Assembly (NCBI GenBank): GCA_023249165.1 | Contig: JAHFDE010000017.1 | Coordinates: 4,971 to 20,995 of the forward strand | DNA from: Candidatus Methylomirabilota bacterium | GTDB lineage: Bacteria > Methylomirabilota > Methylomirabilia > Methylomirabilales > CSP1-5 | Direction of reading: 5' to 3' | DNA: 16,025 nucleotides | Shown: positions 1 to 8,500 of the stretch, piece after piece | Layout of the letters: every line of letters starts with the position of its first letter | Numbering within the stretch: the first letter of the stretch is position 1 | Notes under the pieces: model-generated | The model's database searches: none | Seen by the model: the letters and a program-made list of their open reading frames with translations, nothing else | What the model was told of the DNA's origin: nothing | Made by a program: the position numbers and the translations under genes

Positions 1-8
1 GACGAGAG

Positions 9-962
9 GTGCAGCGATATATCCTCAGGCGATTCCTCCTGATGATCCCCACGCTTTTCGGGGTGGCGGTCCTGGTCTTTTTCCTGCTGCGCGTCGCCCC
101 GGGAGATATCGTGGAGTTGAAGTATGCCGGGGTGGGCGCCTTTGTCTCGCAGGAGGCTATGGACCAGGAGCGCGCCCAACTCGGCCTGGACAAGCCCCTG
201 TGGCAACAGTTCGGCGACTGGATGTGGGGGATTGCCCGTTTCGACTTTGGCGCCTCCATGTGGACGGGCCGCCCCATCACCTACGAGATCGCTATTCGCC
301 TCCAGTTGAGCCTGCAGCTTGCCATCATGGCCACCATCGTGGCCGTGCTCCTGTCGATTCCCCTGGGGACGATCGCGGCCCTGAGGCAGGATACCTGGGT
401 GGATTACGTGGTCCGGGTCTTTAGTATTGCCGGATTGGCGATGCCATCGTTCTGGCTCGGCATCTTGATGATCCTGGGCATGCTGATCTTCTTCCGTTGG
501 CTCCCGCCGATGTTCTTTACTCCGATCTGGGTCGATCCGTGGGCGAATCTGTCACAGCTCATCTGGCCGGCCCTCGCGGTCGGCTACCGCTATTCCGCCG
601 TCGCCACGCGGATGACCCGGTCCGCGGTCCTGGAGGTCCTGCGCGAAGACTACATCCGCACCGCCAGAGCCAAGGGTCTCTGGGAGAAGCTGATTCTCAC
701 CCGCCATGCCCTGAAAAACGCCATGCTGCCGGTCGTCACCGTCATCGGCCTCGAGTTCGCCTTCCTGATCGGAGGGCTGGTCGTCACCGAGCAGGTTTTT
801 AATCTCAACGGGATCGGGATGCTCTTCGTGGAGGCCATCACGCGGCGCGACTACACCATGACCCAGGCCCTCGTCCTCCTGGTCTCGTTCACCTTCATTG
901 TGGTGAACTTCGTCATGGATCTGGTGTACGCTTGGCTCGACCCGAGAATTCGTTATCAGTAG
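9..962 (+). CDS. ABC transporter permease, DppB/OppB family (peptide/nickel-type importer)
   Basis: Inner-membrane permease subunit of a binding-protein-dependent importer of the dipeptide/oligopeptide/nickel class (COG0601-type). The 317-residue length is normal for the family. The N-terminus (YILRRFLLMIPTLFGV, residues 4-19) is the typical first membrane helix. Further hydrophobic segments lie near residues 101-125, 135-163, 183-200, 244-264 and 286-308. The EAA-type cytoplasmic loop that contacts the ATPase is at about 211-231 (REDYIRTARAKG). It ends in the usual LDPRIRY. The start is GTG at the very edge of the window, so the upstream ribosome binding site cannot be judged. The next gene, a DppC-type permease, begins 9 bases after the stop, so the two form a heterodimeric pore. 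The substrate cannot be told from the sequence; no binding protein or ATPase gene is in view. Confidence 0.93.
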   Translation: MQRYILRRFLLMIPTLFGVAVLVFFLLRVAPGDIVELKYAGVGAFVSQEAMDQERAQLGLDKPLWQQFGDWMWGIARFDFGASMWTGRPITYEIAIRLQLSLQLAIMATIVAVLLSIPLGTIAALRQDTWVDYVVRVFSIAGLAMPSFWLGILMILGMLIFFRWLPPMFFTPIWVDPWANLSQLIWPALAVGYRYSAVATRMTRSAVLEVLREDYIRTARAKGLWEKLILTRHALKNAMLPVVTVIGLEFAFLIGGLVVTEQVFNLNGIGMLFVEAITRRDYTMTQALVLLVSFTFIVVNFVMDLVYAWLDPRIRYQ

Positions 963-971
963 GAGGGGAAG

Positions 972-1871
972 ATGCCGGGGCCTGCGGGCGCGGCAACGGA
1001 GGTCTCGGGTGCGAGGGTGAGCCTGCCGGGGTGGCTCCAGATCTCTCTTCGCTTCGCCCAGCAACGGCCGCTCGGCGCCGCGGGGGCAGTGATCGTCCTG
1101 GGAATGGCGCTCGCGGCCCTGCTGGCTGACATCATCGCCCCTGCTGACCCCTGGGCGACGAATTATAGCCTCATGTTTCAGCGTCCCAGCTCGCAGTTCT
1201 GGCTGGGAACCGACTCTTTCGGCCGCGACATCCTCTCTCGGATCATCTACGGCTCGCGGACCGCGCTCCTCATCGGGTTCACCTCCGCCTTCTTCGGCTC
1301 GACGCTGGGGGCCGTCATCGGCGTGGCCAGCGCCTACTTCGGCGGCCGCGTCGATCTGCTGATCCAGCGGCTCATGGACATCCTCCTCTCCTTCCCCCTC
1401 ATCATCCTGGCGTTAGCCGTGGTGGCCATCCTCGGGATCGGGACCGTGAACGTCATCCTCGCCATCACCGTCCCCATGATCCCGCGCTGTGCTTTGGTCA
1501 CGCGTGCCAGCGCCCTGGCGATCCGCGAGACCCCGTACGTCACGGCAGCCCGGGCGATGGGATTCAGCCATATGCGGATCATCTTCCGCCACATGCTTCC
1601 AAACGTCATGGCCCCGTATCTGATCCTGGTCACCGCCTTCCTGGGCCAGGCCATTCTCCTCGAGGCGTCCTTGAGCTTCCTCGGTCTTGGGGTGGCCGAG
1701 CCCACCCCGGCGTGGGGCCTCATGCTGCGGGGGGCCGCGGTGGAGTTCGCCGAGCGGGCCCCCTGGATGGCCATCTTCCCCGGGCTGGCGATCAGCGCCG
1801 CCGTCTTTGGGTTTAATCTCTTCGGTGATTCCCTCCGGGATGCGCTCGATCCCAAGCTCCGCACCGGCTGA
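972..1871 (+). CDS. ABC transporter permease, DppC/OppC family
   Basis: Second inner-membrane permease of the same importer (COG1173-type), 299 residues. An N-terminal cytoplasmic extension precedes the first helix (about 35-56). The DppC signature LGTDSFGRDILSR is at 78-90. Membrane segments follow near 97-121, 139-170, 212-235 and 266-285. The EAA loop is at 185-211 (RETPYVTAARAMGF). The C-terminus FGDSLRDALDPKLR is diagnostic of the family. A strong Shine-Dalgarno sequence, AGGAGGGG at 961-968, overlaps the stop of the previous gene and sits 3 bases before the ATG, so translation is probably coupled. No ATPase gene follows; a new promoter starts within 25 bases, so this is the 3' end of the transporter operon. 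Substrate is unknown (peptide, nickel, glutathione or sugar-oligomer importers all share this fold). Confidence 0.93.
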   Translation: MPGPAGAATEVSGARVSLPGWLQISLRFAQQRPLGAAGAVIVLGMALAALLADIIAPADPWATNYSLMFQRPSSQFWLGTDSFGRDILSRIIYGSRTALLIGFTSAFFGSTLGAVIGVASAYFGGRVDLLIQRLMDILLSFPLIILALAVVAILGIGTVNVILAITVPMIPRCALVTRASALAIRETPYVTAARAMGFSHMRIIFRHMLPNVMAPYLILVTAFLGQAILLEASLSFLGLGVAEPTPAWGLMLRGAAVEFAERAPWMAIFPGLAISAAVFGFNLFGDSLRDALDPKLRTG

Positions 1872-1894
1872 GCCTTCCTGCGCCAGTAGCGATC

Positions 1895-1923
1895 TTGACG
1901 CTGTCCCCCTTTTCCGATAGCAT
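1895..1923 (+). promoter_or_regulatory. Sigma70-type promoter for the lapA-like/mla cluster
   Basis: TTGACG at 1895-1900 (5 of 6 to the consensus -35) and TAGCAT at 1918-1923 (4 of 6 to the -10) are separated by exactly 17 bases, with a pyrimidine-rich spacer. A start of transcription near 1930 would give a leader of about 50 bases before the ATG at 1979. The TTG of the -35 box also opens the reading frame of the downstream gene. That frame could therefore be mis-annotated as starting here, but it would begin inside the promoter. The call rests on motif match and placement just after the permease operon. Confidence 0.55.
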
Positions 1924-1978
1924 ACGAACGATCCTGATCATCCTGACGCCGGCGATCGGAGAGGGGGAGAGCCCTCCC

Positions 1979-2272
1979 ATGGCCCAATGGTACGTCATTA
2001 TCGCCCTCCTGGTGGCCACCCTCGTTGCCATCTTTGCCGTGCAGAATGCTCAGGAGGTCAATATCCGTTTCCTCGTGTGGTCCTTCCAGAGCTCGGTGGT
2101 CGTTGTGATCCTGATCTCCTTGGGTGTGGGGGCGCTGCTGGCCGCCCTCATCAGCCTGCCCCAGATGGTGAGGGGGAGGCGGCGGCTCAGGGAGAGCGAG
2201 AAACGGCTCGAGCGTTTGGCGGGGCACATTGACGTGTCGGAAGGGTCGGAGGTCCCCCACGAGGAATCATAA
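1979..2272 (+). CDS. LapA-domain small inner-membrane protein (DUF1049 type)
   Basis: A 97-residue protein with two membrane helices (about residues 3-19 and 34-57) joined by a short loop containing FAVQNAQEVNIRFLVW, the hallmark of LapA/DUF1049 proteins. A charged, coiled-coil-prone cytoplasmic tail follows (RGRRRLRESEKRLERL). E. coli LapA (YciS) works with LapB in controlling LPS synthesis; whether this protein does the same is not shown by sequence. The start is taken at ATG 1979 because GGAGAGGGGGAGA (1958-1970) gives a good ribosome binding site 8 bases upstream and the protein then opens directly with the first helix. An in-frame TTG at 1895 would add 28 residues but lies in the promoter. 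It is the first gene of the cluster leading into mla. Confidence 0.8.
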   Translation: MAQWYVIIALLVATLVAIFAVQNAQEVNIRFLVWSFQSSVVVVILISLGVGALLAALISLPQMVRGRRRLRESEKRLERLAGHIDVSEGSEVPHEES

Positions 2273-2321
2273 CGGGGATGGGAGTGAGCCACGCGTTGAC
2301 GGACGCCATTGAGATCCCCGG

Positions 2322-2855
2322 ATGATCCGGTCTCGTCCCGGTTTGAGCGCTGCCGTCACTCGAATGGCTTTCATTGGCGGGCTCCTGACCGGGTGTGCCG
2401 CCGCCTCCGGAAGAGTCGTGGATGGTATGTACGTGGACGCGGCGAAGGGCTTCCGCGTCGACCTCCCTCGGAGCGGGTGGCGGGTCACATCATCGCCGGG
2501 GGCGGACCTGGCCCTTCGGCACACGGGCGCTGATGCCAGCATGGCGGTCTCGGCCAGTTGCCCGGAGCAGGAGAAAGGTCCCCTGCCCGCTCTGGCCCGG
2601 CACGTGTTCTTCGGGCTCCGCCAGGTCGAGTGGCTGCGACAGGGTCCTATCATGCTGGACGGGGTGGCAGGTCTCGAGACGGTGGTCAGGGGCAGGGGTG
2701 AAGGGGCACCCGTCCAGGTGCGGAGTATTGTGATCCGCCAAAAGGGGTGTCTCTACGATCTCCTCTTCGTTGCACCACCTGAGACGTTCGAGGCCCGGGG
2801 CGCGGACTTTGACGCCTTCCTCGCCGGGTGGCAGTTTTCCTCGGACAAGCCATGA
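2322..2855 (+). CDS. Predicted lipoprotein encoded directly upstream of mlaE
   Basis: A 177-residue exported protein of no assigned function. Residues 1-24 form a signal peptide with arginines at 3, 5 and 14, a short hydrophobic stretch, and a lipobox L22-T23-G24-C25, so a lipidated C25 is predicted. The mature part begins with a small, flexible A/S/G segment. It then shows a compact alpha/beta pattern: YVDAAKGFRVDLPRSGW (37-53), a Cys at 80, and KGCLYDLLFVAPPETF (141-156) with a second Cys at 143 that could pair with C80. The layout (GF-V-P-GW near the start, a C-YDL-VAPP motif near the end) resembles PsbP-like periplasmic lipoproteins that I recall beside mlaE genes in related phyla; this is memory, not a search. 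Its stop overlaps the mlaE start (ATGA), which implies coupled translation and a role in the same lipid-transport system. ATG 2364 (M15) is an alternative start but leaves almost no positively charged n-region. Confidence 0.75.
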   Translation: MIRSRPGLSAAVTRMAFIGGLLTGCAAASGRVVDGMYVDAAKGFRVDLPRSGWRVTSSPGADLALRHTGADASMAVSASCPEQEKGPLPALARHVFFGLRQVEWLRQGPIMLDGVAGLETVVRGRGEGAPVQVRSIVIRQKGCLYDLLFVAPPETFEARGADFDAFLAGWQFSSDKP

Positions 2856-3658
2856 GGGGTGCTGAGTCCACACGGGGGCTCTTCCTGGTGCTCGGCGGTA
2901 GGGTCACCGAGCTGCTCCAACAGCTCGGGGATGTCGCCCTGCTTTCCGGACGGACCTTCTACCAGGCCGTCAGACCCCCGTACGAGCTTCGGGCCCTGGT
3001 CCAGCAGATGGACCACGTCGGGGTCAAGTCGATCTCGATCTGCGGCATTGCGGCGGTCTTTACCGGGCTCGTCCTGGCCCTGCAGACCAGCTACGGGCTG
3101 GCCCGGTTCGGCGCCAAGGCCTACGTGGGGATCGTGGTCTCTCTGTCGATGGTGCGGGAGCTTGGGCCGGTGCTCACCGCCCTCCTCGTGGGGGGACGGG
3201 TGGGATCGGGGATCACCGCCGAGCTCGGGGCCATGAAGGTGACCGAACAGATCGACGCCATGCGGGCCTTGGGGGCCAATTACATCAAGAAGCTGGTGGT
3301 CCCCCGCGTCGTGAGTACCATGCTGGTTCTGCCGTTGCTCACCGTCCTGGCGGACGCGCTGGGGATCCTGGGAGGCATGGTCATCTCCCGGTATGAATTT
3401 CATGTGGACTCCCATCTGTACCTCAGCACCATCTGGCGCAATCTGCGATTGGCCGATCTGTTGAGTGGCCTGGGCAAGACGGTCGTCTTCGGATTTCTCA
3501 TCGGGATCGTCGGTTGTTACAATGGCCTGGAGGTCTCGGGGGGGACCGAGGGGATCGGGCGGGCCACGACCGCCACGGTGGTGACCTCGGCCATCCTGAT
3601 CCTGATCTCCGACTTCTTTCTGACGAAGCTCTTCTGGTGGCTCGAGATGCTCGCGTGA
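2852..3658 (+). CDS. mlaE: MlaE-family lipid ABC transporter permease
   Basis: Inner-membrane permease of an MCE-type phospholipid transporter (MlaE/YrbE/TTG2B family), 268 residues. An amphipathic N-terminal interfacial helix (about 8-45) comes first. The core helices follow near 60-80, 92-116, 152-178, 208-225 and 240-263. The central block RELGPVLTALLVGGRVGSG (102-120), followed by TAELGAMKVTEQIDAMRALG, is the conserved MlaE signature. ATG 2852 is chosen because it overlaps the lipoprotein stop as ATGA and gives the normal family length; an in-frame GTG at 2828 would only add eight residues inside the upstream gene. It pairs with the MlaF-type ATPase whose ATG shares one base with this gene's stop. 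In E. coli the complex moves phospholipids between the inner and outer membranes; direction is not readable here. Confidence 0.95.
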   Translation: MRGAESTRGLFLVLGGRVTELLQQLGDVALLSGRTFYQAVRPPYELRALVQQMDHVGVKSISICGIAAVFTGLVLALQTSYGLARFGAKAYVGIVVSLSMVRELGPVLTALLVGGRVGSGITAELGAMKVTEQIDAMRALGANYIKKLVVPRVVSTMLVLPLLTVLADALGILGGMVISRYEFHVDSHLYLSTIWRNLRLADLLSGLGKTVVFGFLIGIVGCYNGLEVSGGTEGIGRATTATVVTSAILILISDFFLTKLFWWLEMLA

Positions 3659-4392
3659 TGGCCAGTGCCATTGGTCTTCATAAGCTCTACAAGGCCTTCG
3701 ACGGCAACCAGGTCCTCCAGGGTTTGGATCTGACGATCGAGGCGGGTGAGATCCTGACCATCCTGGGGGGGAGCGGGACCGGCAAGAGCGTCCTCTTGAA
3801 GCTCATTATTGGACTCCTGAAGCCGGATGCAGGCCAGATCCTGGTCGAAGGTGAGGACATTGTCCCGCTGCAAGAGGAGGAACTCCTGAAGGTGCGGCGG
3901 AAGGTGGGCATGCTCTTTCAGGGGGCGGCCCTCTTCGACTCTATGAGCGTGATGGAGAATATCGCGTTCCCACTGCGGGAGCACACCCGGATGACCGAGG
4001 CGGAGATCCGGGGTCGCGTCGAGGAAGTCCTGGCGCTCGTGGGGATGGCCGGGGTGGAGGAGAAGCTTCCATCGGAGCTCTCGGGAGGCATGCGGAAACG
4101 CGTCGGGTTGGCCCGCGCGATCGCCCTGACGCCGCGGATCGTCCTCTACGACGAACCGACGACCGGCCTCGACCCCCGCAACGTGGACAAGATCAACGAA
4201 TTGATCACCGATCTCCGGGCGAAGCTGCATGTGACCTCGGTGGTGGTCACCCACGATATTCAGAGCGCCTTGCGGATCTCGGACCGCGTTGCCCTGCTCT
4301 CCGACGGGCGTATCGCCGACACCGGTACCCCGGCGGAGATCGCACAGGCCGAGCACCCGGTGGTTCAGGAATTTTTGGCCGGCCACCTGTAA
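3658..4392 (+). CDS. mlaF: MlaF-family ATP-binding protein of lipid ABC transporter
   Basis: Cytoplasmic ATPase that drives the MlaE permease, 244 residues and complete. Walker A is GGSGTGKS (37-44), the Q-loop glutamine is at 88 (LFQGAALFDSM), the signature LSGGMRKRVGLARA is at 141-154, Walker B IVLYDE with the catalytic glutamate at 161-166, and the H-loop histidine at 199 (VVTHDI). The LSGGM-KRV form of the signature and FQ-ALFDS are typical of the MlaF/TTG2A group rather than of generic importers. The ATG at 3658 overlaps the mlaE stop (TGATG); the longer open frame back to 3514 only reads the mlaE gene in another frame. No STAS-domain MlaB gene follows, unlike in E. coli. The next gene, mlaD, is separated by a hairpin repeat element. 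Confidence 0.95.
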   Translation: MASAIGLHKLYKAFDGNQVLQGLDLTIEAGEILTILGGSGTGKSVLLKLIIGLLKPDAGQILVEGEDIVPLQEEELLKVRRKVGMLFQGAALFDSMSVMENIAFPLREHTRMTEAEIRGRVEEVLALVGMAGVEEKLPSELSGGMRKRVGLARAIALTPRIVLYDEPTTGLDPRNVDKINELITDLRAKLHVTSVVVTHDIQSALRISDRVALLSDGRIADTGTPAEIAQAEHPVVQEFLAGHL

Positions 4393-4395
4393 GAC

Positions 4396-4466
4396 CAGCA
4401 GTCGGCGGTCAGCTATCAGCAGTCAGCATCAGGAGAGAAAAGCCGACGGCTGACAGCTGACAGCTG
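4396..4466. repeat. Intergenic heptad-unit hairpin repeat, copy A (between mlaF and mlaD)
   Basis: Almost the whole gap between mlaF and mlaD is an imperfect palindrome. The left arm CAGCTATCAGCAGTCAGC (4410-4427) pairs with GCTGACAGCTGACAGCTG (4449-4466) at 16 of 18 positions around a 21-base loop. Each arm is built from a 7-base unit, GTCAGCA on the left and GCTGACA on the right. The loop holds GAGAAAAGC (4435-4443), which recurs exactly in copy C at 15544-15552. The outer CAGCAGTCGGC (4396-4406) recurs in copy B at 14400-14410. There is no U-tract, so it is not a classical terminator. It sits 11 bases before the mlaD ribosome binding site and could act as an RNA stability or attenuation element. 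Confidence 0.85.
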
Positions 4467-4486
4467 ATGAGCTGCGCGGAGGCGCA

Positions 4487-5461
4487 ATGCGGGATCGGGA
4501 GCTGCTGATCAAGTTTCGGGTCGGGGTCTTCGTCCTGGTGCTCCTTCTGCTCTTTGTGGCCTTCGTCCTGACCATCGGGATTCAGACCCGCGTCTTCGAG
4601 GCGCAGTACCCGCTGCGGGCCGCCTTTCGCGATGTGGAGGGGCTCGTCGTGGGGGCCCCGGTCCGCCTGGCGGGACTCTCCATAGGTACGGTGCGACGGA
4701 TCGGCCTGAGTCCGGATGTCGCCGACCGGCGCATCCATGTCGAGGTGTCCATCGACCGGAGCTTCCAGGCCCGCGTCCGCGAAGACTCGGTGGCGACCAT
4801 CGGGACCATTGGACTCGTCGGGGACAAGGTCTTTGAGATCACCGTGGGCAGCGAGGGCTCAAAGATCCTCGAGCCGGGGGCGATGCTTCACGTCGCCGAG
4901 CCGGTCGATTTCACCCGTCTCGTGTCCCGGGGAGGGGAGATCCTGGACGGTCTGGCAGATGCCACCCAATCCCTGAAAAGGATCCTCTCCGATGAGGCCG
5001 GGGGGGAGCTGGTTCGGGACCTGGGCCAGCTCGCCAAGAGTCTGCGCACGGTCAGTCAAGAGATAGAGAAGGGGGATGGGCTGCTGCACGCCCTGATCTT
5101 TGAGGAGGGTGGGAAGGACGTGATCGGGAAGCTCCGCGGAACTGTGACAGGGCTCGAGCGGGTGGTGGAGCGCCTGCAGGCCGGAGAGGGGCTCTTGGGG
5201 GCTCTGCTCTCCGATCCGGCCGGTGCCCAGATCCTCCAGGACCTTCGAGCGCTCGTCGCCGATCTCAGGCGGATCGCCGGGGGCCTGGCAGAGGGCGAGG
5301 GGACATTGGGGGCCCTCCTCAAGGATCCGACTGTGTATGAGGATCTCTCGAGCCTCCTCCGAGGAGCAGAGCGCAGCTGGGTTCTCCGCGGTCTCATCCG
5401 CTCCGGTGTCCGTGGGGGCCAGGATACGGTCCAGCCAGGTTCACCTTCCACCAAGCCATGA
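4487..5461 (+). CDS. mlaD: MlaD-like MCE domain protein with repeated C-terminal tail
   Basis: Substrate-binding MCE subunit of the lipid transporter, 324 residues, anchored in the inner membrane by one helix (about 11-31) with the rest in the periplasm. The MCE domain covers about 40-120: YPLRAAFRDVEGLVVGAPVR, then LAGLSIGTVRRI, and ATIGTIGLVGDKVFEI near its end. After a linker (SRGGEILDGL, 147-156) comes a helical tail of four units repeating every 37 residues from 157, with GEGLLGALLSDP and GEGTLGALLKDP as the clearest copies. The C-terminal ~20 residues are polar. GGAGG at 4478-4482 precedes the ATG by 4 bases. E. coli MlaD has 183 residues, so the tail is a large extension. MCE proteins form hexameric rings or tubes, and such tails can line or lengthen the channel. 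No mlaC gene follows. Confidence 0.92.
   Translation: MRDRELLIKFRVGVFVLVLLLLFVAFVLTIGIQTRVFEAQYPLRAAFRDVEGLVVGAPVRLAGLSIGTVRRIGLSPDVADRRIHVEVSIDRSFQARVREDSVATIGTIGLVGDKVFEITVGSEGSKILEPGAMLHVAEPVDFTRLVSRGGEILDGLADATQSLKRILSDEAGGELVRDLGQLAKSLRTVSQEIEKGDGLLHALIFEEGGKDVIGKLRGTVTGLERVVERLQAGEGLLGALLSDPAGAQILQDLRALVADLRRIAGGLAEGEGTLGALLKDPTVYEDLSSLLRGAERSWVLRGLIRSGVRGGQDTVQPGSPSTKP
4955..5398 (+). repeat. Four in-frame 37-codon repeats in the MlaD tail
   Basis: The unit starts at residues 157, 194, 231 and 268 of the MCE protein, exactly 37 residues (111 bases) apart. The last two are closest: QAGEGLLGALLSDP and AEGEGTLGALLKDP, each followed about eight residues later by a conserved leucine pair (QDL, SSL). 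The 194 unit (EKGDGLLHALIFEEG) is clearly related, and the 157 unit (SLKRILSDEAG) is degenerate but keeps the register of hydrophobic and D/E-G positions. The strict spacing without indels suggests old internal duplication under structural constraint, probably a helical rod in the hexamer. Confidence 0.7.
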
Positions 5462-5581
5462 TTTCCTCTGATCTACCCATCTGAAAGACCGCCCCACCAT
5501 CACGGACCGATTTTTGCACGTTACCCCTCCGGATTTCGATCCCTCAATCTCGTTTACGTTGATATACGCAGGGGCGAGCAT

Positions 5582-8500
5582 ATGCGTTTGGGTCAGCGGC
5601 GTCGTGTGAGAGGTGGACTCCAGATCGCCGCGCGCCTTCTCTTCGGTCTTTTCCTCTTTCTCACGCTCGCTGACGCCGGGCTTCATCTCGCCCTCTCGAC
5701 CGAGGGGGTGCAACAGCTCCTTCGGCCCCGAGTCGAGGGGGCCCTCAGCCATGAGCTCGAGCGCCAGGTCCGGGTCGGGACGATCGCGCTCTCCCCCTTC
5801 CTCAACTTTCTCGAGCTGCGTCAGGTCACTGTCACGGGTCCCGGGGGTGCGGCGGACGTTGAGGTCGACCGGGTCCGGTTGTACCCGGATCTTCGCCGCC
5901 TCCTCGGCCGAGAGTTGGTCGTGAGGACCGTGGTCCTGCTGCGCCCCGTGATCGATCTCCCCGAAGGACCTCCTTCAATGCCAGGCAGGCCTGAGGTGGT
6001 CTTGAGGATCCAATACCTCCTTGCTTTGCCGGTGGATCGTCTCGAGATCCGGCAGGGGCAATTGACCGCAGGGCGCGAAGGCCGAATCTGGAGCGCCGAG
6101 GGCCTCCATGTCGATCTCTGGCGCGAGAAGGCAGAGATCCGTGGTGACCTCCGGATCGCCGAGGGGGTGCTCCGTCTTTCCGAGGAACCGGTGCGATGGG
6201 GACCTGTGCAGGCCACCCTGGTCTTGGAGGAGCATGACCTGGTCGTTGCCCTCGAAGTCGGTCTGGAGGGCGGTGCCCTCGGAGCCATCGGGCGGGTCCG
6301 AGACGTCTTCAGGGCGCCGCGCCTGGCACTGGATGTTGGTGGTCAACTTCCCTTCTCATTGTATTTCCCTTCCCCCGGAACCATTCAACTGGCGGGTCAA
6401 CTGACCGGGTCACCCGAGGACCCCCGGTTCCAGGGCGTCGCCCATCTCGAGGGTGGGCCCTGGCCCGACCTCGGGATCACGCTTCTTGCCGACCGAGAGG
6501 GGATTCGAAGTCAGGGCGTGAGGTTCCTTGCCGTCCCCAGCGACCTCTCGGGGGGGTTTGAGCTCAGGTGGAAGGACTTGAGCTACGACGCCCAGATCCG
6601 GGGGCGGGGGCTCGATCTCAAGCTGTTCAGGGTGCCTGGCCTGGCACGGCTCCCCCTGACCGGAAAGGTCACGCTGGAGGGCCTTGCGGCGGGCCGCGGG
6701 CTGACGGCTGCCGGGATGACGGGTCAGGTGACCTTTCGGGTCACGTCGCTCAAGCGCCGAGGTCAGCTCAGCGGTGGTGGAATGGTCGAGGGGTATGTGA
6801 AGGCACACGGAGGGCGCCTTTCGCTCGAGCGCCTTCAGGTGGATCTTCCCCCCAACCGGTTGATCATGCAGGGATCACTGGGAAAGGAGTTACACCTTGA
6901 GGTGTCGGGAAAGGCCCCTCGCGTGGACCTCATCGGTCATCTCCTCGGGGCGAGGGATGTCGGAGGAAAAGGAGAGGTGGCAGGGCAGGTGACAGGATCC
7001 GTCGGTGCCCCCGCCTTTCGAGGGACCCTCACCTGGGACGCACCCCGTCTGCTTGGGGTAGACCTCGACCGGATCCGGGGAGCGATTACCGTGACGGAGC
7101 GGATGCTCTACGCGCCTCATCTCGTCGTGACCCGGGGAAAGGGTACCGGCATCATCCGGCTCCGCATGACGCTGCCCGAGGAAGAGAAGGCCCTCGACCT
7201 CGAACAGGATCTCCGGATCCAGGCGGAGGGACAGGTCAACGGAGCCCTGCGGGATTGCTTATCTCTCTTTGTGCGGGGAGAGATCCCCGTGACAGGCCAG
7301 CTGAGTCTCGACGGCAGCGTCGCGGGTGTTCCTGCGCGGCTCGAGGGCCTGGGGCGCGTTCTCGTCAAGGATGCGGTCCTCTGGGGGGAGCCTTGGCAGG
7401 TGGTCGAAGGAGATGTAAGACTTGAGCCGGACCGTCTCCGGTTTGAGGGGGTGCGGCTCCTGCGGGGGGCCGAGCAGGTGAGCGGGAGCGGCCTTCTCCG
7501 CTTGGGGGAGCCTGGGGTGAGCTTCCGCCTGGCCGCACCGCGCCTTTCGCTGGAGGGGTTTCGCCTCTTCGCGGGCACGGGCCTCACCGGCACGATGCAG
7601 CTCGAGGTGGAGGGAGAGGGCAGCATCGACCATCCGACGATTCGGGGCGACTACCATCTCACGGCTCTCCGGTACGGCACGGTCCCCCTCGGGGTCGGTC
7701 GGGGTCGCCTTCTGCTGCAGGATCGAAAGATGACGGCTCGTCTGGCCCTCCCGAACCAGGGCTACTCCATCTTGGGAAGCTTGCAGGCCATCTCGCCCTA
7801 CCCGTACGAGGTGCAGGTGAGCATGACGGAGGCGGAGCTGGCTTTGCTCTTTGCCCTTACCGGCTCCCCTCTCCTTCAGGGGGGGACTGGCACCGGGTCC
7901 GGGACAGCCGCAGTGGGCGGGGATCTCGCGCCACACCGTCTGACGAAGCTCGCCCTCGACCTTCACGCGCCCTCCCTCCGGATCCGGGACCACGCCTTTC
8001 AGATGGCTGAGCCGCTCCGTATCGACCTCCGCGAGGAGACCTTGACGATTTCTTCCGTCGCTGTGACCGGGAAGACCGGGTGGCTGAGCGCGCGGGGCCA
8101 CATCGCGTTTGGAGGAGCGGTGGATGTCGGCGTGCAGGGCAAAATTCCTCTGGCCCTCGCCCTGTACTACCCAGGGATCATTGGGGGCGGCACGGGAGCC
8201 GGAGAGTTCGACGTGAAGACCTCGGGCTTGTGGAAAGCGCCCCGATATACCGGGTGGATCAAGATAGCAGGAGGTGGTTTCCGTCTGCTCGACCATCCGG
8301 AGCCCTTTCAGGAAATTGCGGGGCAGGTGAACTTCGAAGACCAAAAGATTCACATCCCGGCCCTTGAGGGGCGCTGGGCCGGGGGAAAGGTCAACGTCTC
8401 GGGGATCGCATCGCGAGGGCAGGGGAAGGGGTGGCGGTGGGCCTTCGATCTCCTTCTCGATGAGGCCAGGGGAGAGCGGGTATTTGTCCGAAGCGAGAAG

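Noticed and set aside
1334..2260. A 308-codon minus-strand frame across the permease end and the lapA-like gene
   Set aside because: Composition is a shadow of plus-strand codons, and it would run through the promoter and two well-supported genes.
2296..2326. A TTGACG box just before the lipoprotein gene as a second promoter
   Set aside because: No acceptable -10 lies at 16-18 bases; the best match would overlap the start codon itself.
3514..3657. A longer mlaF beginning inside mlaE
   Set aside because: The added 48 residues are an out-of-frame reading of mlaE; ATG 3658 gives a standard MlaF N-terminus and a TGATG coupling site.
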